This document shows, piece after piece, positions 24,379 to 36,843 of a stretch of DNA of 64,000 bases. The translations under genes were made by a program, and so were the position numbers. The DNA lies in contig CM082576.2 in the NCBI GenBank assembly GCA_040954595.2, positions 15,996,001 through 16,060,000 of the forward strand, in the 5' to 3' direction. The first letter of the stretch is position 1. Every line of letters starts with the position of its first letter. This DNA is from Balanoglossus misakiensis. Its lineage: Eukaryota > Hemichordata. The notes beneath the pieces were generated by a model that saw only the letters and a program-made list of their open reading frames with translations, was not told the origin of the DNA and ran no database searches.

Positions 24379-24651
24379 AGGCGCACGAAGGACTTTAAGA
24401 AACAAGGTGACATCGTGATTGCTGACAATGCTCCGATACATCACCACGAAGGCGAACTGATTCTCTCAAACTGGTTGGAAACTCTTGGAATGGAATACAC
24501 TTTCACTCCGGCATATTCTCCCGATCTGAACCCCGTCGAATACTGTTTCGGTAAAGTGAAAAAACTCTTGAAAGCTGAACGATTTCGCGGTCTCCTTCAT
24601 GCCAAACTGTCTGTCGCTGTATATGATGACGTCAGGGAAATCACTTGCTAA
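24379..24651 (+). pseudogene. IS630/Tc1-family transposase C-terminal fragment, copy 3
   Basis: Same reading frame as at 15927-16199, with both catalytic motifs. Confidence 0.85.
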
Positions 24652-27600
24652 GATACAGCAAAATATTTGACGGAAACACTGGCTATATAATAGTAGATGA
24701 ATAATCTGAAACACCGGCAGTCATGATACGATTTAAAGTTCAGTCATGTTGATTGTTTTGAGTTCAGCGTTTGGAAAGCGTTGTACTTTGTCATGCGGGT
24801 GGACAATGTGGAAGGTCAACTTCCATTTCATTTCATGGCGTCGGTATACTCAGTTTATTATCGGTCACAACTCAACTGTTTAACATGAACTACCACTGGA
24901 ATTTTCTTGTTCGACGTTTGAAGGTTTATTTAAAAAAAGCATGAAAGTTTAAAAACAAATTGCGTGCGAAGTCTGATTGTGTGTACGTGACTGTGCAGTG
25001 AAGCAATGCATTGTAGAGACAATATGTGTACGCTCCCTTTGGAATTCAACTTGCTACAATGTTTGACTTCTGTACTGGCCAGCGATAAAGAAAGTTGTCA
25101 AACCAAGAAATCAAAACCGGACACTCAATTAATTTTCCCTGTATGTCGGTATCGAAGTTTGACCTATGTGTTGTTCATACATGCTTGCTTGGTAATACAT
25201 ACGTGTCAACGATTCTGCTGAGTATGGCAGTTAATAGTGGTTGGCTGAACTGGGGTTCGGGGAGGTTGAGTTTCAACGAATGGCGTTGCTGACAGTTTTC
25301 ATGCAAGCTGATTAACCGAGTTCGCAATTTCTGGCAAATCTCCAGACTGATAACACAATATAAACAGGGGCTTGATCCTCAGCGCTGTTTTTATTTGACG
25401 ACTTTAGTTTCTGAAGAATGCCTCCTATGAGGACCCTGACCTCTATACTGACATTATTGATTTTTTTATCGACGGGCAGATTGCGCACAGGAAAAACACA
25501 ACAAAATGTCCAACCTTCCCTGGCCATGTAAACATGAAATAATACAATCAATACACCTGATCTTGTGCTGTTTTATACGCGCCCAGTAACAACCTCAACA
25601 CCAGTCACAATTCGCTTCCTCGAAACACAATGTCTCCTTGCAGTTTTTTTACTGATCAGTTATCTAATGTACTAGTCAAGAAAAAGGTCACCTGAGGTCA
25701 TACAAAATTGTGGCAAGAAATTTTGACTCTATACTGGTCCATGTTCAACAAAAACCAAACCTATAGCCCTATTGGTTAGCCTGGAATTAGGTATGCACAT
25801 AATTAATGAGATATGCAGGTGTCACAGGTGACCCCCATTTTGGCTTTTCAATTTTAGTCCCAACCCTCCAAACGCCAAGTCTGTACCTGCTCTGGATGCC
25901 AAGATATGGTAAAGTAGGTCAAAGGTCACCTGAGGTCATACAAAATTTGGGCGAGAAATTTTGACCCTATACTGGTCCATGTTCAACAAAAAGCAAACCT
26001 ATAGCCCTATTGGTTAGCCAGGAATTAGGTATGCACATATTTAATGAGATATGCAGGTGTCACAGGTGACCCCCATTTTGGCTTTTCAGTTTTAGTCCCA
26101 ACCCTCCAAACGCCAAGTCTGTACCTGCTCTGGATGCCGAGATATAGGAAAGTAGGTCAAAGGTCACCTGAGGTCACCCAAAATGTGGGCAAAATTTTTT
26201 GACCCTATACTGGGCCATGTCCCACAAGAACGAAACCTCTAGCCCTCTTAGTTAGCCCAGAATTAGGTATGTACATAATTAATGAGTTAAGCAGGTGTTA
26301 CAGGTGAGCTTAAAATTTTGCCTTTTATTTTGGTGCCATTATGCTCACTGACCTATAGACAGTCACTGTACAGGACTATTACACAGACTAGAATTCCACA
26401 ATAAGATGTGGACATAGCTTAACCATAGAAGTATAAGTAAAGGTATAAATTTAATAAAAAAATTAATATAAAAAAATCTATCGATTTTTCATATTATTTT
26501 TTTTCGCATAAAATTATTGACAAATGCTAGGCTAGCTGCACACCAAAGTTGGAGATGATCGGCCGAACAGATTTTGAGATATGTATGCATATTTATCGAA
26601 AATAATATGTGGTCATAGCTTTACTATGTAAAGTATAGGCCCATGGCTTCGGCGAAAAATATGAAAAATAATACTTAAAAATCTTCTTCTCAAAATTGAC
26701 ATGGCATATGGCCTTGACATTTGGCATGTAGGACACTGACCACATGGTCCGCGAAAATCGCTAAAAGAATTTAGATATCTCCATTAATATGCAAATTAGG
26801 CCCTTTTGAAAACTTTGCCCATATATGGTCATCAGGTCACGTGACTAATTAAACATTCACAAGGGTACTGCACTAGCTCTCATTGGCCTGCACCATTGTG
26901 CCAAGTTTGAAATCTGTAGGTTTAGAGAAGAAGAAGAAGTAGAAGAAAAACCAGGATAATAACAATAGGGCCCAAGCGCTGCATGCGCTTGGGCCCTAAA
27001 AAACCAGGATAATAACAATAGGGCCCAAGCGCTGCATGCGCTTGGGCCCTAAAAAGATGAAAAACCCCAGTAACACCAATAGGGCACAAGCCTGCTTGGC
27101 TTGTGCCCTAAAAAAAAAGATGAAAAACCCCAGTAATACCAATAGGGCACAAGCCTGCTTGGCTTGTGCCCTAAATAATAATAATAAAGAAAAATTCCAA
27201 CAATACCAATAGGGGCACAAGCCCGATAGGCTTGTGCCCCTAAATACCCGAAAGTCGATGTACGTCAATAACAGGCCGATAACATCCAAGAGCGAACTTC
27301 GACAAATACTTCCGCATTTCCATGCCAGGGACGTCACTATATGCAAATACAGGGTCTGAGCATGCGCAGACATATTGTAGGCAGTCTCTAAATTTGGAGG
27401 TTTGTCCTACTGTTCAAACGTTGAACAAGAAAATTCCAGTCACTGTGGTAGTTCATGTTAAATAGTTAATTTGTGACCGATAATAAACTGAGTATACAGA
27501 CGCCATGGAAAGAAATGGAAGTTGAACTTCCACATTGTCCACCCGCATGACAAAGTATAGCTCTGTGTACATAACAGGTCTGTGTGTTCCCGGCGTTACA

Positions 27601-27834
27601 CCGTGTAACGCCGGGAACACACAGACCTGTACGCAGGGTTAGACAACGCTGAACTCAAAACAATCAACATTACTGAACTTTAAATCGTATCATGACTGCC
27701 GATGTTTCAGATTATTCATCTACTATTATATAGCCAGTTTCCGTCAAATATTTTGCTGTACATGTATCTTGGGGCAAGTGATTTCCCTGACGGCATCATA
27801 TACAGCGACAGACAGGTTGGCATGAAGGAGTCTT

Positions 27835-28092
27835 TCACTTTACTGACAGTGTTCGACGGGGTTCAGATAGAGAGAATATGCCTCGGTCATCCAACTTGAA
27901 CTTTTTGCTGACAGATGCTAAAGTACCCCATGGAATATATCCTGTATTTTTGTCGGCTCCATTTTCTTCAAGTTCAGACAAAAAAAGTGTTCGCAGATCT
28001 CTACTCAACGAATGTCCACGTTGAAATTGCCTACCTTTGATTGATGTATGAAACATTTTGGCGCTCTCACTCATCAGAATCGTTGACTGCAA
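27835..28092 (-). pseudogene. Transposase N-terminal HTH fragment, copy 4
   Basis: Same frame and deletion junction as at 15157-15414. Confidence 0.6.
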
Positions 28093-28604
28093 TCATGGAC
28101 ATGCTGCAATGGAAGAAACCAAACCAGCAGAGAGAGCCATACCCATCGTTTTTCTTTCATTGAAACGTTCAATATTACGCGAGTAATCATGGTCGCCTAT
28201 TATTTGGTGAATTTTTGGAAAATATTGACTAGTTCTCCAAATTTTGCAAACTCTTCCGACAAGATGAGTAAGAAATGCAAGTGTGAGAATGTACGTTGAA
28301 ACTTGAAAGTTGGCCGCGACGTAAACAGTACCTGCAATTTCCCGCAAAATGAACACACCCAGAGCAAGTTCGGTTGATGTTGAAGACTTTCTTTGAAATA
28401 TTGATCCAATGCTTGAACAATTTGCCAGTGATTTTCGTCGGTTGGATTTTGTGAACACAACTCATATGAAATTTCTGAAACCAAGAGATCTGGAGAAGTT
28501 CACGTGCAAAGTTAGTGATGTTCACCGGAGAATGTTGCTGAACGCCGTTGCAAAACTACAAACACCCAGTTCAAAACTGGGTTTGCGGGATGAATAAAGC
28601 CCAA

Positions 28605-28877
28605 AGGCGCACGAAGGACTTTAAGAAACAAGGTGACATCGTGATTGCTGACAATGCTCCGATACATCACCACGAAGGCGAACTGATTCTCTCAAACTGG
28701 TTGGAAACTCTTGGAATGGAATACACTTTCACTCCGGCATATTCTCCCGATCTGAACCCCGTCGAATACTGTTTCGGTAAAGTGAAAAAACTCTTGAAAG
28801 CTGAACGATTTCGCGGTCTCCTTCATGCCAAACTGTCTGTCGCTGTATATGATGACGTCAGGGAAATCACTTGCTAA
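28605..28877 (+). pseudogene. IS630/Tc1-family transposase C-terminal fragment, copy 4
   Basis: Same reading frame as at 15927-16199, with both catalytic motifs. Confidence 0.85.
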
Positions 28878-29910
28878 GATACAGCAAAATATTTGACGGA
28901 AACACTGGCTATATAATAGTAGATGAATAATCTGAAACACCGGCAGTCATGATACGATTTAAAGTTCAGTCATGTTGATTGTTTTGAGTTCAGCGTTTGG
29001 AAAGCGTTGTACTTTGTCATGCGGGTGGACAATGTGGAAGGTCAACTTCCATTTCATTTCATGGCGTCGGTATACTCAGTTTATTATCGGTCACAACTCA
29101 ACTGTTTAACATGAACTACCACTGGAATTTTCTTGTTCGACGTTTGAAGGTTTATTTAAAAAAAGCATGAAAGTTTAAAAACAAATTGCGTGCGAAGTCT
29201 GATTGTGTGTACGTGACTGTGCAGTGAAGCAATGCATTGTAGAGACAATATGTGTACGCTCCCTTTGGAATTCAACTTGCTACAATGTTTGACTTCTGTA
29301 CTGGCCAGCGATAAAGAAAGTTGTCAAACCAAGAAATCAAAACCGGACACTCAATTAATTTTCCCTGTATGTCGGTATCGAAGTTTGACCTATGTGTTGT
29401 TCATACATGCTTGCTTGGTAATACATACGTGTCAACGATTCTGCTGAGTATGGCAGTTAATAGTGGTTGGCTGAACTGGGGTTCGGGGAGGTTGAGTTTC
29501 AACGAATGGCGTTGCTGACAGTTTTCATGCAAGCTGATTAACCGAGTTCGCAATTTCTGGCAAATCTCCAGACTGATAACACAATATAAACAGGGGCTTG
29601 ATCCTCAGTGCTGTTTTTATTTGACGACTTTAGTTTCTGAAGAATGCCTCCTATGAGGACCCTGACCTCTATACTGACATTATTGATTTTTTTATCGACG
29701 GGCAGATTGCGCACAGGAAAAACACAACAAAATGTCCAACCTTCCCTGGCCATGTAAACATGAAATAATACAATCAATACACCTGATCTTGTGCTGTTTT
29801 ATACGCGCCCAGTAACAACCTCAACACCAGTCACAATTCGCTTCCTCGAAACACAATGTCTCCTTGCAGTTTTTTTACTGATCAGTTATCTAATGTACTA
29901 GTCAAGAAAA

Positions 29911-30930
29911 ATTAGCCAGTGACAGACAATTTGAACTTGAAAAATTGAAATGGTTAAAAAGCGAACCTGTAGAACAGAAGTTTAGTCTAAAATCACCCTC
30001 TCGCACTACAGCCAGAATGCCAAAATTACCTGAATTTAATGATGGGAAGGATGATCTGGATGCATATCTGATACGGTTTGAATTGTTTGCCAAAAGTCAA
30101 GGTTGGGATGAGAATATGGGCTATGTGTCTGAGCGCCTTACTGACTGGGAAGGCATTGTCTGTTTATGCGAGTTTGTCAAGTGATGATGCGAGTCAGTAT
30201 GAGAAAGTGAAAGAAGCGCTGTTGAAACGTTACGATTTAAACGAAGAGGGGTTTAAACGAAAATTTAGGACATCAAAGCAACAAGCAAATGAAACCGCAT
30301 CTCAGTTTGTGGCCAGAATTGAGAACTATTTCAAAAGGTGGGTTGATTTGGCAAAAATTACAAAATCATTTGAGGGGCTCCAAGACCTTATTTTGAGAGA
30401 GCAATTTTTAAATACCTGTGCATCTGATCTAGCACTCTTCTTACATGAAAGAGCACCGTCTAATATTCAAGAAATGACTACACTAGCAGATAGGCACAGG
30501 GAGGCTAGACAAGCCACTTTGGGGAAACGTAGTCAGGCACCCCCTTTACATAGTAACTCTCCAAGCTCAAAGGTAACTATTAAACCTTTTCAAGAATCTA
30601 GTGATAAACGAAGTTTGCCAAGGAAATGTTTTAGGTGTGGTCAAGTGGGACATTTGATAGCCCAATGCAGAAATCCTGTATCTAATCGCCCAACGATAAA
30701 GTCAGCCGCACTACAAATTGCACAGAATAAAGAAACTGGGTCCAAACAATCAGAAAATTCAGCCAAGCATGTGTCAGCGACTTGCATATTTTCAAAAGAA
30801 TCAAAAAGTGATAGGCATCCATGTTTGACAGAAGTAAAGGATAGGGTAATGTTAGAATGCGGACATGAGCTGCCGATAATTAGCGTTGCTAGCATTTCAC
30901 GCCCTTGTAATTCCATTCACGGTATGCCAG
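29911..30930 (+). pseudogene. Gmr1-type gag with zinc knuckle, frameshifted
   Basis: The frame is open from the truncation point (MPKLPEFN block near 30018) to about 30120, then continues one frame over with LSALLTGKALSVY and LLKRY, typical Ty3/Gypsy capsid blocks. A CCHC knuckle, CFRCGQVGHLIAQC, lies at 30628-30669. The indel is in the short stretch at about 30115-30130. Gag packages element RNA; this copy lacks its start. Confidence 0.8.
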
Positions 30931-31190
30931 TAGTTGAAGGGGTCATTAACGATAAGAAAATTCACGTTTTGAGAGATAGTGGGTGTAGTGGTGTTGTGGT
31001 TAGACGTAATCTAGTGGAGTCGTCTCAGCTAATCGGGGAAGTTCATACACGCGTTATGATAGATGGAACCTGTAGGCGAGCCCCAGTAGCTAGAGTGAAT
31101 ATTAACACACCCTATTATCATGGTGAAGTTGATGCATTGTGTATGCAAACACTGTGTATGATGTAATCATAGGTAACATTGATGGAGCTA
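30931..31190 (+). pseudogene. Retropepsin-like aspartic protease, frameshifted
   Basis: It is fused in frame behind gag. The active-site block is VLRDSGCSGVVV (Asp-Ser-Gly). The frame breaks near 31140; the C-terminal flap-side block VYDVIIGNIDGA follows in the next frame. Confidence 0.75.
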
Positions 31191-32640
31191 GAGAGCCTGG
31201 GAATCCCAATCCTAATTGGAACAAGAATGAGGTGAATCTTGTAGATAGTCCTAAAGATAAAGAGGGAGACCCCAAAGATAATTTTGAAGTAGTGCAAAGT
31301 GTGCAGACTAGGAGTCAAAAGTTAAGAGAGGGAAGGCCAGGGCATCCTATGATTGTACCAAAGTGTGGGAAAGAAGTTACAGTAGAAGTGCTCAGAGAAG
31401 CACAGCAGACTGATGACAGTTTGAAACAAGTTCGTAGCTTAGTGAAGTCAGGTAAAGAAAGACTAAGTGGGTTAGGTAATGTGTCTCGTTTCATTACGAA
31501 AAATGGACTGATTTACAGGGAATTTCAGTCACCTAAAATAGAGCAGGGACGAGTATTTACCCAGTTAGTAGTTCCTGTACAGTAACGTACGGAGGTGATG
31601 AAGCTTGGACATGATTCAGTGCTCGCAGGTCACCTAGGTGCAAAGAAAACTACTGATAAGGTCCTTACACAATTTTATTGGCCCTCCATACACGATGACA
31701 TATCTCGATATTGCCGTTCATGTGATGTATGTCAGAGGACAAGTCCCAAGGGAAAGGTGGGTAAAGTACCACTGGGAAGAATGCCATTACTCGATACTCC
31801 TTTTAAGAGGGTGGCAGTAGACATAATAGGCCCAATAGATCCTGTTACAGATAAGGGTAATCGCTATATACTCACGGTAGTAGATTACGCAACCCGTTAC
31901 CTAGAGGCAGTGCCCCTGAAGAGAATTACAACTGAGGCAGTAGCAGAAGCGTTAGTGGGGATATATAGTCGGGTAGGGGTACCAGAGCAGATATTGTCGG
32001 ACATGGGTAAACAATTTGTATCTGATCTCATGAAGGAAGTTAACAGATTGCTTTCAATTAAACAGTTAACTACCACTCCATACCACCCAGCATGCAATGG
32101 GTTAGTAGAACGTTTCAATGGCACCCTGAAATCTATGCTCAGGAAAATGAGTACTGAAAGACCCAAAGATTGGGATCGGTATGTGGATCCACTGCTATTT
32201 GCATATCGTGAAGCCCCACAGGAAAGTTTAGGGTTTTCGCCATTTGAACTTTTGTACAGTATGGTCGTACGGTTAGGGGACCTATGGCCATACTCAGACA
32301 ACTGTGGACGGGGGAAGACACCCAATCTGATATCAAATCCACATATGAGTACGTTCTTGACCTCAAAGATAGATTGGAGGAGACATGTGAATTGGCCCGT
32401 AAGGAATTGGAAAAGTCGCAATCAAGGTACAAATTGCATTTTGACAAGAAAACCAGTGATAGGACTTTCAAGGTTGGGGATAAGGTATTGCTTTTACTTC
32501 CTACAGAGCATGACAAATTAAAAATGCAATGGCAAGGCCCATACACTGTAAAAGAAAGGGTTGGTCTGATGGACTATCGACTGGAAGTTAAGACAAGGTT
32601 GAAATTATATCATGCTAATTTATTGAAGAAATATGAAGAA
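31191..32640 (+). pseudogene. Ty3/Gypsy integrase with GPY/F module, broken
   Basis: An HHCC zinc module (GHDS, GHLG, CRSCDVC) spans about 31605-31735. The catalytic core has Asp (VAVDIIGP, near 31815), Asp (LSDMGKQF, near 31996; the usual Gln-Gly-Thr is Met-Gly-Lys) and Glu (LVERFNG, near 32105). A TAA at 31583-31585 interrupts the same frame just before the zinc module, and a frameshift lies near 32260-32290. The GPYTV block near 32535 and HANLLKKY near 32610 form the C-terminal GPY/F module. Confidence 0.85.
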
Positions 32641-32839
32641 CTTGGGGAGGAAAAGGATGAGCATGAGCCAATTAGTGGCGGTGTGATGGAATGTGTATGT
32701 ATTGGGGTAATAGAAAGTGAAGAGGTGGATGAGGATGAATGTAATGAAAATAGTGATCAGGGACAGGGGAATGATTTGATAGAAACTACCTCATCGCTAG
32801 GGAAAGAAAGTATTGAGGATGTGCGTGTGAATGGAAATC

Positions 32840-34209
32840 TGAGTGCAGTACAAAACCAAGATGTGAGAAGAACTCTGAGACAATTTGCGCATACACTGAC
32901 TGACATGCCTGGGAAATCAAAAGTAGGGGAACATGATATCAAGTTAATATCCAATGACCCGATTAGGTCTAAACCGTATCCACTGCCATTTGCATTACAA
33001 GACACTGTGTGTCAGGAAGTTGACAGTATGCTAAAAATGGGTGTGATTGAACCATCAGATTCTCCATATGCATCCCCCATTGTCTTAATTACAAAAACAG
33101 ATGGCACCGTTCGATTTTGTATCGACTTTAGAAAGTTGAACAAAGTCACCACCTTTGATGCAGAACCAATGCCAAACTCTGATGAGTTATTTACTAGATT
33201 AACCGAGAGCAAATACTTTACTAAGTTAGATCTTACCAAAGGGTATTGGCAAATCCCAATGGCAGAGGGGGCAAAGGACAAAACCGCCTTTCTCACCCCT
33301 AAAGGATTGTTTCAGTTTCGGTTTATGCCATTTGGTCTTGTCAATGCTCCGGCGACCTTCAGTCGTATTATGAGAATAGTTCTCAGAGGATTGCAAGGAA
33401 GGGTTGAAAATATAATAGAGATGACATCTTAATACATAACCAGTCATATTGATACCATAACGGAAGTACTCAGAAGACTAGATGAAACAGGTTTAACTGC
33501 AAAGCCCAGTAAATGTTACATAAGATATCAAAATTTGGAATTTGTGGGACATTTGGTTGGCCAGGGGTTATTGCAAATGCAGCCACAGAAAGTGGAGGCA
33601 CTTCTTCATGCAGAAAAACCCCGTACAGTAAAGCAAGTTCGTTCGTTTCTGGGAATGGCCGGCTACTATAGAAAATTCATACCAAACTTTGCATCTATAG
33701 CAGCGCCACTCAGTGACCTCACTAGAAAGGGACAACCAAAAGTGGTTCACTGGGGTATGCCACAGGAGAAGGCCTTTACTGATTTGAAAAGGGCTCTGAG
33801 TAACTATCCGGTTCTAAGGCTGCCAGATTTTTCAAAGCCTTTCATTTTAAGGGCTGATGCATCAGATAATGGACTGGGGGCAGTCGTCTTGCAAGAACAT
33901 GAGAGCAACAAATTCCCAATAATTTATGCAAGTAGAAAATTGCTTAAAAGGGAGACAGCATATTCAGTGATTGAAAAGGAATGTTTGGCAATTATCTGGG
34001 GTATTTGTAAATTCCAACAGTACCTTTATGGGAAAGAGTTTGTGATTGAGACTGACCACCAGCCACTTATCTACTTAAGCCATGCCAAAGTATCAAATAG
34101 TCGGTTGATGCGTTGGGCTCTGTACTTGCAGTCCTTTCGCTACAGGATTGTTGCTATCAAAGGTACAGACAATGTTGAAGCTGACTACTTGAGCCGAAGC
34201 ACAGGGTAA
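32840..34209 (+). pseudogene. Ty3/Gypsy reverse transcriptase and RNase H, active site disrupted
   Basis: RT blocks: GVIEPSDSPYASP, CIDFRKLNKVT, KLDLTKGYWQIPM and RFMPFGLVNAPATF. The expected YxDD site near 33410-33455 is out of frame and carries a TAA at 33430-33432, yet the frame before and after is the same, so two compensating indels bracket it. RNase H follows with LRADASDNGLGAV, KECLAII and TDHQPL, ending LSRSTG and stop at 34209. It lies downstream of integrase. Confidence 0.85.
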
Positions 34210-34300
34210 AACAGTTATATTTCAATGAATACCTAAGGTGAGCAAAAGGAAATAGTATTTCAGCTTCCCCATATAGTTGTAACTATAGACACCTTTCAGC

Positions 34301-34658
34301 ATTAAAGGGGAAATCCGTCGTAGCTGATTTCTACATAATTTGGTAGCTTTGATGTCACTCTTTCAGAAAAAAACATATTCGCCATGTATAGGTCGCGCGA
34401 TTTTTTACAAAATCTAGGGAAAGTTGGCAGAATTTCCAATATGGCGTTTACTGTAATTCGAATCATGGGAAAAAAAGTGCCAGGACCAACTTCCGCCCAC
34501 CTTCGAAATACGGCGGAATTATATATAATAATCCTATGGCGATAAAGTAACCGCACATCGCGAAAAATGGCAAAATCCGAACGTGGATAGCGAAAACGGC
34601 CATGTGCTTCTGCCTATAAGACGCACATTTTCAAAATTGCTTCGTCTCCACTTTAATG
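34301..34658. mobile_element. Possible MITE with GCATTAAAG termini
   Basis: GCATTAAAGGGGA at the left faces the complement of GCATTAAAGTGGA at the right, with TTAA at both ends. The inverted match is short and imperfect. No coding sequence inside. Confidence 0.35.
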
Positions 34659-34659
34659 C

Positions 34660-35837
34660 AAAAAATAGACGTAGGACCCTTGTACTTTTAAAGTGAGAGT
34701 GATTTTAAAATGTCTTGTTCTTTTAGCATGCTTATAAAGATCGGTTCGCCATTTGGTCAAATATGCGTCGATTTTTCCTGTTTTCACTTCTTTATTTTCG
34801 TTACATCGAGACAAAAAAATTGTGATAATTTTACAGTAATTAACCACTTCTGTGTGACTTAAACAGCAAGTTTTCGTGAGTACTGCTGAGAGTACCCGAG
34901 GGGGTGTGTCACTGTGTACGTTGACGGTGGCGACGGTCACCTGACGTCAAAGGACAGCGTAGACAAAAGGTGTGCAGTCCGAAGTACAAAAGCAGTTCTG
35001 ATGTCATGTCATGTTATGTCATGTGATCCTGGGACTTATCCAATACTCCCCAATAGGTTATTGGCAAAAGACTAAGTTATGCAGTGTCACGACTGAGTTT
35101 TAGATCAAGAAGACGACGACGAAAACTCAGGAATTTCTTCTCAGCAGAATAATTGACAGGTAGGATACCACAACTGACGAAACTGCCGCTAAGTGTTTGC
35201 CATAAGATAGTATTCGCTTAGAAAATTTGTTGTAAAATTATCATATTTTGCTCAAGGCAAGTTTAGATTATTTTTCTTTCTTTAAAAACTCACTTGAATT
35301 ATAAACGGCCGCCATTGTGTATTTGAAGTAACTTTTATAAAAAGATAGTGAACAGCCTGTTTTCAAAATAAAGACTATACTCGTAAACTTTAATATACAA
35401 ACAATGGAAAGGTTTGGCGGACTATTATTTTCCAAAAACTCTGTCCCAAGGCATTAGAAATTATGGACTTTTATTATGTGCTTGCTTGTGTCAAAATTGC
35501 TTCCTTAAAAAACATTTTCTGTGAAATCTCCCCCTTCTTTAAATGTCACCAATTAGTATGTTGTCGGTGAGGAATTCAAACATCAGTACTATGATCCCAT
35601 AATTAATTACAAAATATGTTCTAGTGAAAGGTTTAATGTCAAGAATATTTATACCCCTAGGGGAACTTCTGTCGGTAGCCTTTGTGTTGTATAAAAAGCA
35701 AGACATGATTTGTTTTTTATTGGTTAGTTGAGACTGAGTTTCCCGTTGTAAAGATCGTCAGGTGTAAAACATACAATTACTGAGTGTCACTCAGACAATT
35801 TACCAATCCCAACGTTTCCTAAAATATACTCTTTCAG
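34660..35837. other. No firm feature; possible 5' untranslated exon before 35158
   Basis: Contains short TCATG iterations near 34998-35025. AAAACTCAGG to TTGACAG at 35130-35158 is followed by a donor-like GTAGGA and could be the first non-coding exon of the gene starting at 35850. Otherwise nothing recognisable. Confidence 0.3.
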
Positions 35838-35849
35838 ATTACGAAAGCC

Positions 35850-36843
35850 ATGGAATGGTATACTAGTACATGTATATTCGCCATTATGCTAGGTGCTGCG
35901 TGCATGTCCATCTCGTATTATTACCCATACATGTATATCGAAACTGAGGATCCTGTGGAAGGCAATAAGAAAGGTATAATATACTTTCACACAGGTCACA
36001 TTTAGAAGCTTGGTCAGAAAGTCAGAATACTTAAACGCCAAACAAATTGGCCGTTGGCAAACAATAGGTGCCTCACTCAAGCTACTGGCCCAATAAAACC
36101 CCATACCCCATGCTGGGAATTTGTGATGAAACTAACGTCCCCTTGAAGTCACTCAATAAGCTGAACAATGGTGATTGGGTGTAAGGTTATCAGTTCGTTA
36201 TCAGTCTAAGATAAGACACCGTTTCTGCGCATAAATTCGCATGCAATGCAATGCTACTGCGCAAGTGCAGAACAGGTCATGTAGAAGGATTCGCTATAGC
36301 CTTCGCTGAACACTGCGTCTCACGTGACTTGGCAAAAAGACGAGTCACGAAGATAGACGCAGATAAAGGCCAACCGCCATTTTGTAATGTGTTAGTTTTT
36401 TGACACTTTCCCGGAAGTGGGCTAATGCGCATACCAGCCAAATGCGCATGTCTGTTGTAAAACTTACGTACATTTGTGTCAGTAGTTGTATTGATTTTAG
36501 CTTCACTTCCATCATAAAATGTTGGTTTTTTAAAAATATGTATATTCGGGAAGAGTAAAAATGAATGTCAAGAAACGCGACAGATTGAATGTAGCCCGGA
36601 AGTTATAGAACGTTCATTTATTAGCCAATCAGATTCGACAATTCTAAATATGGCGGTTTGTGTTTACCTGCCTCATTGGTGTTTGTCACCGAGGCAGGGT
36701 ACCAGCCAAGTAGAAAGACAAAGGGAGTTCCTTGTACCATGTTCGGAAATTCCCATGTTCGTACACATCAAAAATAGCGTCAAGGACACTGTGGTCCCAT
36801 TTGAGGATTATGCAGAAATAGGGATACACCAGAATAAAAATTA
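35850..36843 (+). CDS. Candidate two-exon small secreted or membrane protein
   Basis: After an acceptor (CTTTCAG, ending 35837), the ATG at 35850 opens a hydrophobic N-terminus (CIFAIMLGAACMSI) that looks like a signal peptide or anchor, ending in phase 1 at 35973 before GTATAA. A phase-compatible piece begins after AAGTAG near 36713 and reads to a stop at 36843. The second acceptor lies immediately beside a 408-bp repeat, has a poor pyrimidine tract and is weakly supported. Only exon 1 is reasonably convincing. Family unknown. Confidence 0.28.
36302..36709. mobile_element. 408-bp dispersed element, copy 1
   Basis: About 98 percent identical by eye to 51735-52142, with the same length and ends (TTCGCTGAACACTGCG and GGTACCAGCCAA). 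The ends form an imperfect inverted repeat. No target duplication is visible at this copy. Confidence 0.8.

Larger units (their letters stand above)
23179..24926. mobile_element. Fold-back DD37E element, copy 3
   Basis: Same structure as the copy at 14727-16474, carried by the third 4226-bp unit. Confidence 0.75.
21459..25684. repeat. 4226-bp tandem unit, copy 3
   Basis: Same junction and contents as copy 2. By eye I found no difference from copy 2 in the segments compared. Confidence 0.95.
27405..29152. mobile_element. Fold-back DD37E element, copy 4
   Basis: Same structure as the copy at 14727-16474, carried by the fourth 4226-bp unit. Confidence 0.75.
25685..29910. repeat. 4226-bp tandem unit, copy 4
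   Basis: Differs from copies 1-3 at single bases near 26428 (G to A), 26706 (C to A) and 29609 (C to T). Its right end, GTCAAGAAAA at 29901-29910, is followed by retrotransposon gag sequence instead of another unit. Confidence 0.95.
29911..34209 (+). mobile_element. Gmr1-type Ty3/Gypsy retrotransposon, 5'-truncated and broken
   Basis: Domains run gag, zinc knuckle, aspartic protease, integrase with GPY/F module, reverse transcriptase, RNase H. Integrase before RT is the Ty1/Copia order, but the sequences are of Ty3/Gypsy type. That combination defines the Gmr1 clade of deuterostome elements. The left end stops exactly at the 4226-bp array boundary, so the 5' LTR, primer site and gag start are missing. 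No LTR could be recognised after the RNase H stop at 34209. Frameshifts in gag, protease and integrase, an in-frame stop in integrase and damage at the RT active site make it inactive. Confidence 0.85.
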
